Shown one piece after another: positions 55,761 through 64,000 of a stretch of 64,000 bases of DNA. Origin of the DNA: an uncultured Gammaproteobacteria bacterium (GTDB lineage: Bacteria; Pseudomonadota; Gammaproteobacteria; Eutrophobiales; Eutrophobiaceae); assembly GCA_951812995.1 (NCBI GenBank), contig CATOTD010000006.1, positions 186,001-250,000 on the forward strand. The letters run 5' to 3'. Positions within the stretch are counted from its first letter, which is position 1; each line of letters begins with the position of its first letter. The position numbers and the translations under genes are program-made. A model generated the notes under the pieces. That model had not been told where the DNA came from. It saw only the letters and a list, made by a program, of their open reading frames with translations, and did not search any database.

Positions 55761-57179
55761 CTACCCGGCTGTAATGGCTTTTAGCACGGCATCCAGACTT
55801 TCTTTTGCATCACCGAAATACATGCGTGTATTTTCCTTGAAAAACAGTGGGTTCTGCACGCCAGCATAGCCGGTCGCCATGCCGCGTTTTAAGACGACGG
55901 TGGTCGCACCCTGCCAACATTTCAGCACTGGCATACCGGCGATTGGACTGTTTGGATCGTCCAAAGCAGACGGATTAACAATGTCATTCGCACCGATAAT
56001 GATGGAGACATCAACGTTCGGAAAATCATCATTCACTTCATCCATTTCAAAGACGATGTCATACGGCACTTTCGCCTCTGCAAGTAATACGTTCATGTGC
56101 CCCGGCATACGTCCCGCAACCGGATGAATACCAAAGCGCACGTTTATCTTCTTGGCACGTAATGCCTTGGTAATTTCATTGACCGTATGTTGCGCTTGGG
56201 CGACGGCCATGCCATAACCCGGGATGATCATCACTTCCTTGGCATCAAGCAAGAGGCTCGCGACCTCTTCGGTCTCAATGGCGGTGACGGTACCTTGATC
56301 GGCCTCGCCTGTGGCAGTACCAGTGCCAGCAGCGTCGGTACCAAAGCCACCGGCGATGACGGCGATGAAGTTCCGATTCATGGCGCGACACATGATGTAA
56401 CTCAAGATAGCACCACTACTGCCGACTAGCGCACCGGTTACGATCAACAAGTCGTTCGCAAGCATGAAGCCAGTCGCAGAAGCCGCCCAACCTGAATAGC
56501 TGTTCAACATCGACACAACAACCGGCATATCTGCACCGCCAATGGCCATCACCATGTGTATGCCGAAGAGCAGGGCAACGACCGTCATGATGATGAGTGG
56601 CAGCACCGGATTGCCCCCATCGATATGCCCCTGGTGGACAAAGTCATAGCCAAAATAGATAACGGCGATGAGTAAGCCGAGGTTTAACCAGTGACGTGCG
56701 GGCAACATGAGTGGGCTACCGCCGATCATGCCGCTCAGCTTGCAAAACGCAATCACGGAGCCAGAGAAGGTGATGGCACCGATGAGTATGCCGACATATA
56801 TTTCGATTTCATGGATAGTCTTCTCAACACCAATCAGGCTGGACTCGCCCATGAAGTTGACATAGCCCACTAATACCGCTGCCAAACCAACCAGGCTATG
56901 CAAGATGGCGACCAACTCGGGCATTTGTGTCATGGCCACTTTTCTCGCGAGCATGATGCCTATGCTACCGCCAACCAGCATCGTGATAATGATGATATGA
57001 ATGCTGTTGGCGGTGGCAACTTCCGGGCCAAAGACGGTCGCTAATATAGCGAGTGTCATGCCGATGATGCCGTAAACATTGCCTCTACGTGCGGTTTCCT
57101 GATGACTTAACCCACCTAAGGTGAGAATGAATAGAATAATGGCACCTATATAAGATGCGGTTACTAGCCCTTCTGACAT
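55761..57179 (-). CDS. pntB: NAD(P) transhydrogenase subunit beta PntB
   Basis: 472 aa. Proton-translocating transhydrogenase beta subunit: membrane domain dII (about 1-265, nine or so helices) and NADP(H)-binding domain dIII (about 290-472). Motifs: [32 protein letters not shown], and in d[35 protein letters not shown] and GANDIVNP. It follows pntA by 9 bp. The complex uses proton-motive force to make NADPH from NADH. Confidence 0.96.
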   Translation of the reverse strand: MSEGLVTASYIGAIILFILTLGGLSHQETARRGNVYGIIGMTLAILATVFGPEVATANSIHIIIITMLVGGSIGIMLARKVAMTQMPELVAILHSLVGLAAVLVGYVNFMGESSLIGVEKTIHEIEIYVGILIGAITFSGSVIAFCKLSGMIGGSPLMLPARHWLNLGLLIAVIYFGYDFVHQGHIDGGNPVLPLIIMTVVALLFGIHMVMAIGGADMPVVVSMLNSYSGWAASATGFMLANDLLIVTGALVGSSGAILSYIMCRAMNRNFIAVIAGGFGTDAAGTGTATGEADQGTVTAIETEEVASLLLDAKEVMIIPGYGMAVAQAQHTVNEITKALRAKKINVRFGIHPVAGRMPGHMNVLLAEAKVPYDIVFEMDEVNDDFPNVDVSIIIGANDIVNPSALDDPNSPIAGMPVLKCWQGATTVVLKRGMATGYAGVQNPLFFKENTRMYFGDAKESLDAVLKAITAG

Positions 57180-57188
57180 GATTTCCCC

Positions 57189-58724
57189 TTATTTTCTGAA
57201 CATGTCCAACATGCGTTTAGTGACGGCAAAGCCACCGGCGATGTTGATACTGGTGATGAGGATGCCGAAGGCCGCAAGTCCAACAAGCAAGGCATCGGCA
57301 GATGATATTTGTATCAGCGCACCGATAATGATGATGCTACTGACCGCATTGGTCACACTCATGAGCGGCGTATGGAGTGAAGCGGATACATTCCAAATCA
57401 CCATATAACCGACAAAGCAGGCGAGTACAAAGACCGTAAAATGTGCCATGAAAGAGGCCGGCGCGACTGCGCCGAGACCGAGCAACAAAAACGCACCTAT
57501 CACAACAGGCAATATTTGTTTAATCGCCCCGGCCTTTTTAGGTGTTGGTTTTTCAACAACATCAACGGTTGCGGCCTTTACTGGCGCCGCTGACAGTTTC
57601 GGAGCCGGCGGCGGCCAAGTGATTTCACCGGCATTTACCACAGTCGCGCCGCGAATGGCTTCATCGTCCATATCAATCACCATCTGGCCGTCCTTTGCGG
57701 GGGTCATGTCGGTTAATAGATGGCGTAGATTGGTGGCATACAACTGGCTTGATTGGGTCGGTAGGCGGCTTGGCAGATCGCTGTAGGCGATAATAGTAAC
57801 GCCGTTATCAGTTTTAGATAATGCGTTGGGCACGGTCAATTCACAGTTACCCCCTTGTTCGGCGGCTAAATCGACGATAACGCTACCATTTTTCATGGAT
57901 TTCACCATGTCCGCCGTAATCAATTTTGGTGCGGGTTTACCGGGGATAAGGGCTGTGGTCACAATAATATCGACTTCCTTGGCTTGCTCCGCAAACAGTG
58001 CCATTTCTGCGGCGATAAATTCATCACTCATGGTCTTGGCATAACCACCTGCGCCACTGCCGTCTTCTTCAAAATCAAGTAACAGGAAGTCTGCGCCCAT
58101 GCTCTCGACCTGTTCCTTGACTTCAGGGCGGGTATCAAACGCGCGGACGATCGCACCGAGGCTGTTGGCCGCGCCGATAGCGGCAAGACCTGCGACACCC
58201 GCGCCGATAACCAGGACTTTTGCAGGCGGCACTTTACCGGCGGCGGTGATTTGCCCGGTGAAGAAGCGACCAAAGTTATATGAGGCTTCGACAATGGCGC
58301 GATAACCGGCAATATTGGCCATGGAACTCAGCGCATCCATTTTTTGCGCCCTGGAGATACGCGGCACACTGTCCATGGCGAGAATATTGACTTTCTTTGC
58401 CGAGAGTTGTTCTAGCAACGCGGCATTTTGCGCCGGCCAAATAAAACTGATCAAGGTTTGAGTTTCATGCAATAGCGCGACTTCGTTATCATCGGGTGCT
58501 CTAACTTTAAGGATGATGTCGGCTGTATCCCACAATGCCTTGGTGTTATCGCTTATCTCGGCACCCGCCTCACGATAGGCCGCATCCGAAAAATTAGCGG
58601 TCGCACCAGCCGCCGATTCAACGGTGATGCTATACCCTAGTTTCTGTAACCATTTGACGACTTCAGGTGTCGTAGCAACACGTTTTTCACCCGTATATGT
58701 TTCTTTAGGCACTCCGATCTTCAT
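57189..58724 (-). CDS. pntA: NAD(P) transhydrogenase subunit alpha PntA
   Basis: 511 aa, the single-chain alpha subunit of E. coli type, not split into PntAA and PntAB. Domain dI (about 1-375) resembles alanine dehydrogenase and binds NAD(H): [56 protein letters not shown]. After a Pro/Ala-rich linker the C-terminal membrane segments (about 405-505) follow. AGAGGT precedes the ATG. First gene of the pntAB operon. Confidence 0.96.
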   Translation of the reverse strand: MKIGVPKETYTGEKRVATTPEVVKWLQKLGYSITVESAAGATANFSDAAYREAGAEISDNTKALWDTADIILKVRAPDDNEVALLHETQTLISFIWPAQNAALLEQLSAKKVNILAMDSVPRISRAQKMDALSSMANIAGYRAIVEASYNFGRFFTGQITAAGKVPPAKVLVIGAGVAGLAAIGAANSLGAIVRAFDTRPEVKEQVESMGADFLLLDFEEDGSGAGGYAKTMSDEFIAAEMALFAEQAKEVDIIVTTALIPGKPAPKLITADMVKSMKNGSVIVDLAAEQGGNCELTVPNALSKTDNGVTIIAYSDLPSRLPTQSSQLYATNLRHLLTDMTPAKDGQMVIDMDDEAIRGATVVNAGEITWPPPAPKLSAAPVKAATVDVVEKPTPKKAGAIKQILPVVIGAFLLLGLGAVAPASFMAHFTVFVLACFVGYMVIWNVSASLHTPLMSVTNAVSSIIIIGALIQISSADALLVGLAAFGILITSINIAGGFAVTKRMLDMFRK

Positions 58725-58963
58725 CGTGCGACTACCTCTTATTTGAATTTTTAGATTGGATATGGATTTATTTTTATAAAAAACACATCAATGCTAGCAC
58801 GATTATCCATGTATGTCATGGCAAGGGCAGGGCGTAATAAACGCTTGTCAAACAAACCGTCCCCGAATAGCTATGCTCGATATTCACCTGTTGCCAGGTT
58901 TTCCCAGCATCCGCATCCTACTCAAAAGTAACAGGTGTATCAGCATGATAATCCGTCATGCCC
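58725..58963. other. Gap between pntA and the yccA-like gene
   Basis: About 240 bp upstream of pntA on the minus strand. It must contain the pntAB promoter, but no convincing -35/-10 pair was found. A plus-strand frame of about 60 codons has no ribosome site or protein-like features and is not called. Confidence 0.4.
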
Positions 58964-58993
58964 ATAAAAAAACCCGACTAAAAAGTCGGGTTT
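58964..58993 (-). terminator. Rho-independent terminator of the yccA-like gene
   Basis: AAACCCGACT (58970-58979) and AGTCGGGTTT (58984-58993) form a 10-bp stem with a 4-nt loop. Read on the minus strand the stem is followed directly by T residues (A run at 58966-58972 on plus). It lies 22 bp past the stop of the Bax-inhibitor-like gene. Confidence 0.9.
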
Positions 58994-59015
58994 AATAAGG
59001 CACGATGAGGATTAT

Positions 59016-59687
59016 TTAGTCTTCGCCAGCAAATGCACCGAGGAGATGCAATAAGCTGGTAAATAGATTGTAAATCATTACATACAAGCCAACAGTGGCC
59101 ATGATGTAATTGGTTTCGCCACCATGCACCATGGCGCTGGTTTGATACAGGATAAATCCTGAAGCGATCAGTATGAAGGCCGCTGAAGTAGCTAACGACA
59201 GGGCCGGGATGTTGAAGATCAATGCACAAATGCCGGCCAAAAAGGCAACCAGAGCACCAACCACGATAAAACCACCCATGAAGCTAAAATCTTTACGGGT
59301 GGTCAGTGCGTAGCCAGAAAGACCCAGGAATATCGTCCCGGTGCCACCTAAAGCGAGCATGACCAATTCAGCGCCATTAGAAAACATAGTGAGGTAATAA
59401 CTGATTATTGGCCCGAGGGTCAGCCCCATGAAACCCGTTAGTGCAAATACGGCGGCAATACCCCAGGCACTGTTTTGTAGATATGATGTGAGAAACAGCA
59501 AACCAAAATAACCGACTAGCGTTATGATTATGCCGGGATGCGGTAGGTTGAAGGTCATGGATAAACCAGCCGTAAACGCGCTGAAAAGCAACGTCATGGA
59601 CAAAAGTGTATACGTATTACGAATTAATTTATTAGTCGCTAATGCTGATTCTACGGGTCGCGCTACTGCAAATTGACTGTCGTTCAT
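59016..59687 (-). CDS. yccA: Bax inhibitor-1/YccA-family inner-membrane protein
   Basis: 223 aa with seven predicted hydrophobic segments. Family features: an N-terminal soluble stretch with LATNKLIRNTYTLLSMTLLF, GFMGLTLGPIISYYL, GYALTTRKDFSFMG, and the C-terminal YIMATVGLYVMIYNLFTSLL. In E. coli YccA is a substrate and modulator of the FtsH protease; related proteins act as pH-sensitive Ca2+ leaks. GAGGTG lies just upstream of the ATG. Single-gene unit with its own promoter and terminator. Confidence 0.92.
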   Translation of the reverse strand: MNDSQFAVARPVESALATNKLIRNTYTLLSMTLLFSAFTAGLSMTFNLPHPGIIITLVGYFGLLFLTSYLQNSAWGIAAVFALTGFMGLTLGPIISYYLTMFSNGAELVMLALGGTGTIFLGLSGYALTTRKDFSFMGGFIVVGALVAFLAGICALIFNIPALSLATSAAFILIASGFILYQTSAMVHGGETNYIMATVGLYVMIYNLFTSLLHLLGAFAGED

Positions 59688-59721
59688 TTATTTACACCTC
59701 ATTATTAATAGTAATCTCTAC

Positions 59722-59750
59722 TATGTAATACTTTAGTCGCCAAATATCAA
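59722..59750 (-). promoter_or_regulatory. Putative promoter of the yccA-like gene
   Basis: On the minus strand TTGATA (59750-59745) is followed after 17 bp by TACATA (59727-59722). Transcription would start near 59715, about 28 nt before the ATG at 59687, with a GAGGTG ribosome site between. The -10 is a weak match. Confidence 0.4.
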
Positions 59751-59847
59751 GTTTTATTTACTAATTTTTTTATAATGACCCTCAAATAGGCGGCTTTTCC
59801 CAATGACATTGTTCATGTATCCTTTCGCTCCGTTGCGATACACGTAA

Positions 59848-59937
59848 GGAGAGGTGTCAGAGTGGTCGAATGAACTGGTCTTGAAAACCAGCGAACCTTT
59901 ACCGGTTCCGTGGGTTCGAATCCCACCCTCTCCGCCA
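59848..59937 (+). tRNA. tRNA-Ser(UGA)
   Basis: 90 nt including encoded CCA (59935-59937). Acceptor stem GGAGAGG pairs with CCTCTCC, with discriminator G. The anticodon loop CTTGAAA contains TGA, the variable arm is long as in tRNA-Ser, and the T loop reads GTTCGAATC. It reads UCA-type codons. It marks the left border of the defence island, and tRNA-Ser genes are frequent integration sites. Confidence 0.97.
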
Positions 59938-59978
59938 AACTACAATTTCAATACTTTGTTCTATCTTTGAATACTGTG

Positions 59979-60080
59979 ATACAAACAGGATCGAGTGAAC
60001 AAGAACCACATCTTAAAACATTAACCAGAATCGCCCGCGCACTTGAGGTAGATGTTGGTGATATAATTCAAAAATCATTA
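59979..60080 (+). pseudogene. 3' remnant of an XRE-family HTH regulator
   Basis: The plus frame just after the tRNA reads VIQTGSSEQEPHLKTL then [15 protein letters not shown], which is the end of recognition helix 3 through helices 4-5 of an HTH_3 (Cro/C1) domain. The first half of the domain is missing; upstream sequence runs straight into the tRNA 3' end. It ends at the methyltransferase ATG. It is probably the remains of the regulator that controlled the restriction-modification operon, cut by deletion or integration at the tRNA. Confidence 0.6.
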
Positions 60081-62200
60081 TGCAAAGAATCGAACTCACC
60101 GCAAGCGAAAAACGCGATATTCTCAAATACATTGAGGCTGATAAGCCATTGCCGGAAAAGTATCGCTGGCTTTTGTTTGCAGACAAAAAACAGGTGGAGT
60201 TGGTATGGCATGGAAAAACAACAGAAACAACCAAAACGGTCTTGCCGTTTCAAACCATTGAAGTCGTTGATGAACCGCGCGCCGAAGATACAAAAAACAC
60301 GAAAAAAGAACCACAATATAATCTCTTTAATTTTGACGATCGCGGACGACAGATTGCCGGTTGGACAAATAAACTGATTTGGGGAGACAACAAACTCATT
60401 TTGTCCAGCTTGAAAAGCGGCGTGTTGCGGGAAGAAATTGAAAAAACCGGCGGGCTGAAACTTATCTATATTGATCCGCCGTTTGATGTAGGCGCGGATT
60501 TTTCTATGAAAGTAGAAATTGGCGATGACGAGCTTACCAAAAGACCAAATGTGTTGGAGGAGCTTGCCTATCGCGACACGTGGGGCAAAGGCGCGGATAG
60601 TTTTATTGCGATGATCTACGAGCGACTTTCTTTAATGAAAGATTTACTCGCTGATGACGGCAGTATTTATGTGCATTGTGATTGGCGGGTGAATAGCTAT
60701 ATGCGGTTGGTGATGGACGAAATTTTTGGAAAAGATAACTTTAAGAATGAAATAGCTTGGTGTTATAGCGGACCAGGGAAAAACGATAAAGCGTTTCCAC
60801 GCAAACACGACTTAATTTTGTTCTACACAAAGGACTTAAACAAATCAATTTTTAATGTACAAAGGACAGAACACAAATCAGGAATACACAATAAAGGCGC
60901 GTTTCTTGGAAAGACTAGCGAAAATTCTACAGAAAGAGTCGCAGAATTAGAAGAAAAAGGGAAAAGACTAGAGGATTGGTGGACAGATATTTATACTACA
61001 GATAGAAAGCGTGATGAGATTGTAGGATATCCAACACAGAAGCCCGAAGCGCTCCTTGAACGCATAATCAAAGCATCCTCAAATAAAGGCGATCTTGTCG
61101 CCGACTTTTTCTGCGGTTCTGGCACAACTTTGGCAGTAGCAGAAAAATTAGGCAGAAAATGGATCGGTTCTGATCTTGGCAAATTCTCCATTCATACCAC
61201 GCGCAAGCGCATGATTGGCGTACAACGCGAGATGAAAAAATCAGGCAAGAACTTTCGCGCTTTTGAAATATTGAACCTTGGAAAATACGAACGGGCTCAT
61301 TATGTGGGTGTCAATATGAACTTACGAGAAAAGGAAAGAGAAAAACAATTACAAAGGAAAGAGGCGGACTTTATAAAGCTGATTGTTAAAGCATACAAAG
61401 CCGAAGCAGTCAATAACTTCAAAACCTTTGTTGCCAAAAAGGCCGGGCGTTTGGTCGCGATTGGCCCAATCAATTTACCGGCTTCACGGCTTTTTGTAGA
61501 GGCAGTTATAAAAGAATGTATTGAAAAACAGATCACCAAAGTGGATATTCTTTCCTTTGAATATGAAATGGGTTTATTCCCGAAAATTCAAGAAGAAGCC
61601 AAAGCTAAAGGCATTGATCTTGCGCTCAAGTACATTCCGCGCGAGGTGTTTGATAAACGCGCGATTGAGAAAAATCAAATTCAATTTCATGATGTTTCAT
61701 ATATTGAAGTAAAGCCGCATGTAAAGTCTGCCGGTAAGCGTACTCCCGGAACCGTTGCCGTTGAGCTGACTGACTTTAGTGTCTTTTACAATCAAGACAT
61801 CGTGGATAATGTTGTTGAGAGTTTAAGAAAAGGCGCGGACAAGGTGTTGGTTGAAAATGGCAATATCATAAAGATCGCCAAAGACAAAGACGGCGTTGTA
61901 ACGCGCGAGGTGTTGACGAAAAAATGGACGGACTGGATTGACTATTGGGCGGTTGATTTTGACTTTGAAAGCAAGCAAGAGATTGTGCGTATACAAAACG
62001 ATGATGGCGAGTTTGAGGAGCAATGGACGGGCGATTATGTTTTTGAGAATGAATGGCAATCTTTCCGCACTAAAAAAGATCGCTCCATTGAGCTTACAAG
62101 CATCGCGCACGAGTGCAAAGCCGGTCGGCGTAAAATCGCCGTGAAGGTTGTCGATATTTTCGGCAATGATACGATGAAGGTGATTGAGGTTAGTATATGA
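60080..62200 (+). CDS. DNA adenine methyltransferase, type III Mod-like
   Basis: 706 aa. Catalytic motif IV DPPF is at 132-135, and the SAM-binding motif FCGSGTT at 344-350, so the order IV then I marks the beta class of N6-adenine (or N4) methyltransferases (PF01555). The start [19 protein letters not shown], followed by the region [10 protein letters not shown], is usual for Mod proteins paired with helicase-type restriction enzymes. Residues 400-706 form an extra C-terminal region. It protects host DNA from the restriction subunit that starts at 63856. ATG 62197 of the next gene overlaps its stop by 4 bp. Confidence 0.92.
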   Translation: MQRIELTASEKRDILKYIEADKPLPEKYRWLLFADKKQVELVWHGKTTETTKTVLPFQTIEVVDEPRAEDTKNTKKEPQYNLFNFDDRGRQIAGWTNKLIWGDNKLILSSLKSGVLREEIEKTGGLKLIYIDPPFDVGADFSMKVEIGDDELTKRPNVLEELAYRDTWGKGADSFIAMIYERLSLMKDLLADDGSIYVHCDWRVNSYMRLVMDEIFGKDNFKNEIAWCYSGPGKNDKAFPRKHDLILFYTKDLNKSIFNVQRTEHKSGIHNKGAFLGKTSENSTERVAELEEKGKRLEDWWTDIYTTDRKRDEIVGYPTQKPEALLERIIKASSNKGDLVADFFCGSGTTLAVAEKLGRKWIGSDLGKFSIHTTRKRMIGVQREMKKSGKNFRAFEILNLGKYERAHYVGVNMNLREKEREKQLQRKEADFIKLIVKAYKAEAVNNFKTFVAKKAGRLVAIGPINLPASRLFVEAVIKECIEKQITKVDILSFEYEMGLFPKIQEEAKAKGIDLALKYIPREVFDKRAIEKNQIQFHDVSYIEVKPHVKSAGKRTPGTVAVELTDFSVFYNQDIVDNVVESLRKGADKVLVENGNIIKIAKDKDGVVTREVLTKKWTDWIDYWAVDFDFESKQEIVRIQNDDGEFEEQWTGDYVFENEWQSFRTKKDRSIELTSIAHECKAGRRKIAVKVVDIFGNDTMKVIEVSI

Positions 62201-63351
62201 TTGCATTAGTTACACCAAAAGTATTATCTTGGGCTAGAGATAGCATCGGATATACTATAGATGATGCAGCGAAAAAAATTAAAACGGAAGCATCAGACAT
62301 TATAGATTGGGAAAGTGGGAAGAGGAAACCTTCATACGCACAGCTAGAAAAATTAGCAAAGATATATAAAAGACCAATTGCAGTTTTCTTTTTTCCAAAA
62401 CCACCACGAGAAGAAAGTATTAACGAAAAATTAAGAGCGTTGCCTGAAGAATATGCAAATTCATTGCCACCAGAAATTCATTATTTAGTTAGAAAAGCAC
62501 AATCTAGAAAAATTAATTTGTACGAACTTTATAATGATAGTTTACCCAGCAGTTTCCAGTCTTTTAGTCGTAGTTTCAATGAAAATAAAAATGATGCTAA
62601 AGAACTGGCTAATAAGGTCCGTAAAATATTAGGGGTTTCAACAGATGATCAATTTAATTGGAGCAATACTGATACTGCATTAAAGAAGTGGCGTAGTAAA
62701 CTAGAGGAAGTTGGTATTTGGATTTTCAAAGATAACTTTGATAAATATTATTCAGGTTTTTGTTTATGCGATACACATATTCCTATTGTTTATATCAACA
62801 ATAGTATGTCAACAACCCGTCAAATCTTCACGCTTTTTCACGAACTAGCACACCTCTTAATAAGCAAAGGTGGGATTGACTTTCGTAATCATGTTGAAAG
62901 TAAATTTACCGGTGTATATCAGGAAGATGAAGTTTTTTGTAATGTCTTTGCGGGTCAGTTTTTAGTGCCTAATCGGAGTATTGATATATCAAATACTTAT
63001 AGTGATAACCAAATCATTGAGTACGCTCGCAAATACAAAGTTAGTCGTGAGGTTATATTGCGAAAATATCTTGATAAAAAAATTATTACACAGGATTTTT
63101 ATGTCGATAAAGTGAAAAAATGGCATTTAGATTGGTTAAAAGAAAAAGAAAGAAAAAAGCAGTTAGGTGACAAAAAAACAGGAGGACCCAATTATTACAT
63201 AACTCAAAAATCTTATTTGGGTAATAAATATTTAAGTTTGGCGTTTGGTCAGTATTATAAAAATCGTATTAGTGAAATCCAATTGGCAGATTATTTGGGT
63301 GTCAAGGTTAAATCATTATCTGGTCTTGAAGGTTATATACGGGAAAGTTAA
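62197..63351 (+). CDS. HTH-XRE plus ImmA/IrrE metallopeptidase
   Basis: 384 aa. Residues about 1-65 are a Cro/C1-type HTH ([39 protein letters not shown]) followed by RPIAVFFFP. The IrrE N-terminal-like protease domain has zinc motif HELAH at 215-219, with a downstream acidic and [10 protein letters not shown] segment supplying the third ligand. Such fusions act as antitoxin or regulator and are cleaved or cleave a repressor in response to stress. It sits directly before a PIN-like gene, so an antitoxin role is likely. The DNA is more AT-rich than the flanking restriction genes. Confidence 0.9.
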   Translation: MIALVTPKVLSWARDSIGYTIDDAAKKIKTEASDIIDWESGKRKPSYAQLEKLAKIYKRPIAVFFFPKPPREESINEKLRALPEEYANSLPPEIHYLVRKAQSRKINLYELYNDSLPSSFQSFSRSFNENKNDAKELANKVRKILGVSTDDQFNWSNTDTALKKWRSKLEEVGIWIFKDNFDKYYSGFCLCDTHIPIVYINNSMSTTRQIFTLFHELAHLLISKGGIDFRNHVESKFTGVYQEDEVFCNVFAGQFLVPNRSIDISNTYSDNQIIEYARKYKVSREVILRKYLDKKIITQDFYVDKVKKWHLDWLKEKERKKQLGDKKTGGPNYYITQKSYLGNKYLSLAFGQYYKNRISEIQLADYLGVKVKSLSGLEGYIRES

Positions 63352-63854
63352 TGGCGCATTACGTTTTGGATACTGGCTTTTTTATACTCAGCCGCGATTA
63401 TTACCCTGATGTTTTTCCAACCTTTTGGGAGCGTATGAATGATGTAGTTAAAGAGGGTGTTATCTCGTCTGTTCATGAAGTGAAAAAAGAATTAGAGCGA
63501 TATGGTGGTGAGCAGAAACATTTAGTTAAATGGATAAAGGATAATTCTAATATTTTCACTAAGCCAGATGAAAAAGAACAAAACAATATGAAAAATATCT
63601 TTGAAGATGAGTATGCTCAAGGTTTAATTAGCAAGAATAAAATGTTAGAAGGCGGTCCGTTTGCCGATCCGCTTGTTATTGCTAAGGCAATGTCATCTCC
63701 TATGGTAACAGTGGTTACTAGAGAGTTGCCAGCATTAAAAAATAAAAGAGGCAAAGCGCAAGGTGCACCAAAAATACCAGATATATGTAATAACCTTAAT
63801 ATTAACTGTATAACCCCCGAACAATTTATGCAGGAACAAAATTGGAAATTCTGA
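63351..63854 (+). CDS. DUF4411 PIN-like protein, probable toxin
   Basis: 167 aa (PF14367). The start YVLDTGFFILSRDYYPDVFP holds a PIN-type first Asp (residue 7), with further acidic residues in SVHEVKKELE and GGPFADPLVIAKA. PIN domains are Mg-dependent RNases. DUF4411 genes usually lie next to HTH-ImmA genes as here, pointing to a toxin-antitoxin pair. ATG overlaps the previous stop by one base (TAATG). No experimental target is known. Confidence 0.85.
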   Translation: MAHYVLDTGFFILSRDYYPDVFPTFWERMNDVVKEGVISSVHEVKKELERYGGEQKHLVKWIKDNSNIFTKPDEKEQNNMKNIFEDEYAQGLISKNKMLEGGPFADPLVIAKAMSSPMVTVVTRELPALKNKRGKAQGAPKIPDICNNLNINCITPEQFMQEQNWKF

Positions 63855-63855
63855 C

Positions 63856-64000
63856 ATGGCCTTACACAAAGACTTTCCAAAATCACCGCACGCGATACTT
63901 GATCCGCAAATCCGTTGGTTTCCGGCTGATGAGACCTTACGCGAAAAAGGGTATGGAAAACTCCTCCCACCGCTTGTCTATAAATTGCGCCAGAAAGTGG
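63856..64000 (+). CDS. Restriction endonuclease/helicase subunit, 3'-truncated by window edge
   Basis: Only 48 codons are visible, beginning MALHKDFPKSPHAILDPQI then RWFPADETLREKGYG and LLPPLVYKLRQKV. This start is typical of large DEAD/DEAH-helicase restriction proteins (ResIII type) that pair with Mod-like methyltransferases. It begins 1 bp after the DUF4411 stop, in the same operon. Catalytic motifs lie outside the window. Confidence 0.8.
   Translation, partial: MALHKDFPKSPHAILDPQIRWFPADETLREKGYGKLLPPLVYKLRQKV

Noticed and set aside
58813..58995. 60-codon plus-strand ORF upstream of the yccA terminator
   Set aside because: It runs into the terminator, lacks a ribosome site and has no recognisable features.
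59910..60377. 155-codon ORF starting inside tRNA-Ser
   Set aside because: It starts in the tRNA and runs out of frame through the methyltransferase gene. Only the short HTH remnant within it is meaningful.

Overview
The window looks like a chromosomal segment of a gammaproteobacterium, possibly uncultured, with moderate to low GC by eye. Two blocks of gene order support this. One is lolC-lolD, DUF2062, comEC, exbB-exbD, lpxK, UPF0434, kdsB. The other is infA, bpt, aat, then trxB, ftsK, lolA, rarA, crcB, serS. Both resemble arrangements known from Pseudomonas and relatives. LPS genes (lpxK, kdsB) and Lol genes show a Gram-negative envelope. Genus cannot be named from the sequence.

Region 1 (1-26.4 kb) is a surface-protein locus. 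A single reading frame open from the left edge to 25046 encodes the last 8,347 residues of a giant secreted or surface repeat protein. It holds 45 near-identical tandem units (30 of 165 aa and 15 of 156 aa), then a degenerate repeat zone, then an acidic helical C-terminal domain. A small exported protein overlapping its 3' end looks like a duplicate of part of that C-terminal domain. A SapC-family gene follows. The N-terminus of the giant protein lies outside the window.

Region 2 (26.5-33.4 kb) holds a secreted Sel1-repeat protein, leuCD (leucine synthesis), the Fe-S helicase yoaA, an O-methyltransferase and tsaB (tRNA t6A synthesis), plus two small unannotated ORFs in the gaps.

Region 3 (33.4-44.3 kb) is an envelope and housekeeping block. 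It has a LolC/F-LolD lipoprotein exporter, DUF2062, ComEC, an ExbB/ExbD proton channel pair, LpxK, a UPF0434 protein and KdsB. A converging minus-strand run follows: a FemAB/GNAT-like protein, aat, bpt (both N-degron transferases) and infA.

Region 4 (44.3-59.7 kb) holds a histone-deacetylase-like hydrolase with a putative Tat signal, DUF1820, an AbgT transporter, an alpha/beta hydrolase, trxB, ftsK, lolA, rarA, crcB, serS, the proton-translocating transhydrogenase pntAB and a YccA/Bax-inhibitor-1 membrane protein. LolA and the LolC/F-LolD exporter together cover inner-membrane release and periplasmic transfer of lipoproteins.

Region 5 (59.8-64.0 kb) starts at a tRNA-Ser(UGA) gene and is a defence island that runs off the right edge. 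It contains the 3' remnant of an XRE regulator, an N6-adenine-type DNA methyltransferase, an HTH-ImmA/IrrE protease, a PIN-like DUF4411 protein and the start of a restriction helicase/nuclease. The four intact genes overlap or nearly touch, as a restriction-modification operon with a toxin-antitoxin-like pair set between its two halves.
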